DNA of 64,000 nucleotides from Maricaulis alexandrii (GTDB lineage Bacteria; Pseudomonadota; Alphaproteobacteria; Caulobacterales; Maricaulaceae): NCBI RefSeq assembly GCF_005871165.1, contig NZ_SWKP01000003.1, positions 606,463 to 670,462 of the forward strand, read 5' to 3'. Shown piece by piece: positions 63,301 to 64,000 of this stretch (position 1 is its first letter; each line of letters starts with the position of its first letter). The notes under the pieces were generated by a model. It saw only the letters and a program-made list of their open reading frames with translations, ran no database searches and was not told where the DNA came from. The position numbers and the translations under genes were made by a program.

Positions 63301-63760
63301 ATATGGCCGCGTCGACAAGCTGCCCACGCCAGTCTTCTTCTACGGCATGGAGCCAGGCGGCGAGATCTCCGTCGATATCGACAAGGGCAAGACGCTGAAT
63401 ATCCGTCTGATGACGATCGGCGAGGCCGATGATCAGGGCTGCCGCGAGGTCTTCTTTGAACTCAATGGCCAGCCGCGCGTGATCCGCGTCGATGACCGCT
63501 CCGTGGCATCAACGGTGGAGGCGAATGAAAAGGCCGACGCCGCCAACCCGGCCCATGTCCCCGCCCCCATGCCCGGCCTGATCGCGACCCTGGTCGCCAG
63601 TGAGGGTCAGACGGTGAAGGCCGGCGATGTGCTGATGACGCTAGAGGCCATGAAGATGGAAACCTCGATCACGGCCGCGCAGGCGGGCACGGTGAAGCGG
63701 CTGGCGGTAAAGGCCGGAACGCAGGTCGATGCCAAGGATTTGCTGGCGGTGGTGGAGTAG
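60305..63760 (+). CDS. pyc: Pyruvate carboxylase
   Basis: A single-chain 1151-aa biotin enzyme converting pyruvate, bicarbonate and ATP to oxaloacetate. The N-terminal biotin carboxylase (residues about 10-460) has [31 protein letters not shown] and the ATP-grasp loop [12 protein letters not shown]. The central carboxyltransferase (about 540-830) has [17 protein letters not shown], and a C-terminal biotinyl domain carries Lys in [10 protein letters not shown]. I chose the TTG at 60305 because GAAGAGG lies before it and the family starts here; the ATG at 60230 would add 25 poorly conserved residues. It replenishes the TCA cycle. The right end of the gene is followed by a palindromic repeat. 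Confidence 0.96.
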   Translation: [1151 protein letters not shown]

Positions 63761-63770
63761 GTTTTGGGTT

Positions 63771-63883
63771 TGGCCCTTCGGGCCGCCCCCTCACCCGGCG
63801 CATGCGCGCCACCCTCTCCCGCAAGGGGAGAGGGAGTTTCCATTGAGCGTTGACCTCCTCCTTCTCCCCTCGCGGGAGAAGCA
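63771..63883. repeat. Family-A palindromic repeat, copy 2
   Basis: Contains GGCCCTTCGGGCC, GGCGCATGCGCGCC, CCCTCTCCCGCAAGGGGAGAGGG and TTCTCCCCTCGCGGGAGAA. About 60 bases (63780-63841) equal the reverse complement of the copy at 14655-14716, apart from one indel. It separates pyc from the IS110-like gene and ends two bases before that gene's stop. Confidence 0.8.
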
Positions 63884-63884
63884 A

Positions 63885-64000
63885 CTATGTCGTTTGCATT
63901 TCTGATTGCCATGGTGTTTGGCGTTTCAGGACGAGGTTTGCAGCCTCGATGAGCTTTCGCATGACGGCGACGTTGACGAGTTTGGGTGGTTTGCCGGCGT
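63885..64000 (-). CDS. IS110-family transposase, C-terminal end (truncated by window edge)
   Basis: The last 38 codons are visible, with the typical IS110 C-terminal stretch KPPKLVNVAVMRKLIEAANLVL followed by RQTPW, then a short tail and TAG at 63885. The rest is outside the window. IS110 elements lack terminal inverted repeats and often insert at palindromic targets, and this stop lies two bases from a family-A repeat. Confidence 0.75.
   Translation of the reverse strand, partial: AGKPPKLVNVAVMRKLIEAANLVLKRQTPWQSEMQTT
63885..64000. mobile_element. Right-hand part of an IS110-family insertion sequence (partial)
   Basis: Inferred from the transposase end; the boundary with the family-A repeat is somewhere around 63880-63885. 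The left end, with any bridge-RNA region, is outside the window. Confidence 0.6.

Noticed and set aside
60056..63301. A 1081-codon minus-strand frame opposite pyruvate carboxylase
   Set aside because: It is an antisense artefact. The pyc frame has biotin carboxylase, carboxyltransferase and biotinyl motifs in order.

Overview
The window is a stretch of high-GC chromosome (roughly 65% by eye, not computed) from an alphaproteobacterium. Gene content and protein style suggest the Hyphomonadaceae/Maricaulales-Caulobacterales side of the class: a complete cbb3 oxidase locus (ccoNOQP) followed by ccoGHIS, a PbpC/alpha-2-macroglobulin pair, HspQ, SlyX, DUF3088/MAPEG and many aerobic stress and detoxification genes. 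This placement is inference. No rRNA, tRNA, CRISPR array or prophage was recognised. Most of the window is ordinary housekeeping and accessory metabolism.

Layout: 1-6.7 kb carries the end of an AraC/GyrI-like regulator, an SRAP protein, SlyX, katG (with a clear terminator) and a divergent glutathione peroxidase. A divergent pair follows: an endonuclease/exonuclease/phosphatase protein with CdtB-like motifs, and a Ser/Thr-rich protein resembling a beta-pore-forming toxin. 6.5-12.5 kb holds a LysR-flanked operon-like set (AhpD-like CMD protein, FMN-type oxidase, DUF1348 NTF2-like protein, tiny membrane protein), a WYL regulator divergent from a GST, cspA and a two-domain GNAT. 12.5-24 kb has guaA and guaB, two overlapping sulfotransferases, a lower-GC membrane gene, an RsmB-like rRNA methyltransferase, DUF3088-MAPEG, a DUF4336 protein and a beta-lactamase-fold hydrolase divergent from a winged-helix/TPR regulator. 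25-35 kb has an orphan ExbD, ppx/gppA-rlmE, hspQ, a carbonic anhydrase - sulfotransferase-like - FAH - acyl-CoA ligase series, a LysR regulator divergent from a secreted TPR protein, and an asparaginase-2OG oxygenase pair. 36-43 kb is the alpha-2-macroglobulin/pbpC operon. 43-52.5 kb is the cbb3 oxidase structural and maturation genes. 52.7-64 kb has a DUF2855 protein, transaldolase, a HELGH metalloprotease-like gene, a DUF559 nuclease flanked by palindromic repeats, GNAT-ilvA, an ArsR-SRPBCC-DUF4287/DUF5655 cassette, pyruvate carboxylase and the end of an IS110-like transposase.

Working together: ccoN-S (52.5 to 44.6 kb, all minus) should supply a micro-aerobic terminal oxidase with its copper ATPase and redox assembly factors. 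guaB converts IMP to XMP and guaA converts XMP to GMP. KatG, GPx, CMD, GST and SRAP form a stress and repair layer. Pyruvate carboxylase and carbonic anhydrase give anaplerosis and bicarbonate supply. Alpha-2-macroglobulin and PbpC are a known periplasmic defence/repair pair.

The points most worth a second look are the CdtB-like/pore-former-like divergent pair at 4.6-6.5 kb, the palindromic repeat families (one bracketing the DUF559 nuclease, one abutting the IS110 end), a 191-bp element with 12-bp terminal inverted repeats, and several small genes or overlaps that standard annotation may miss.
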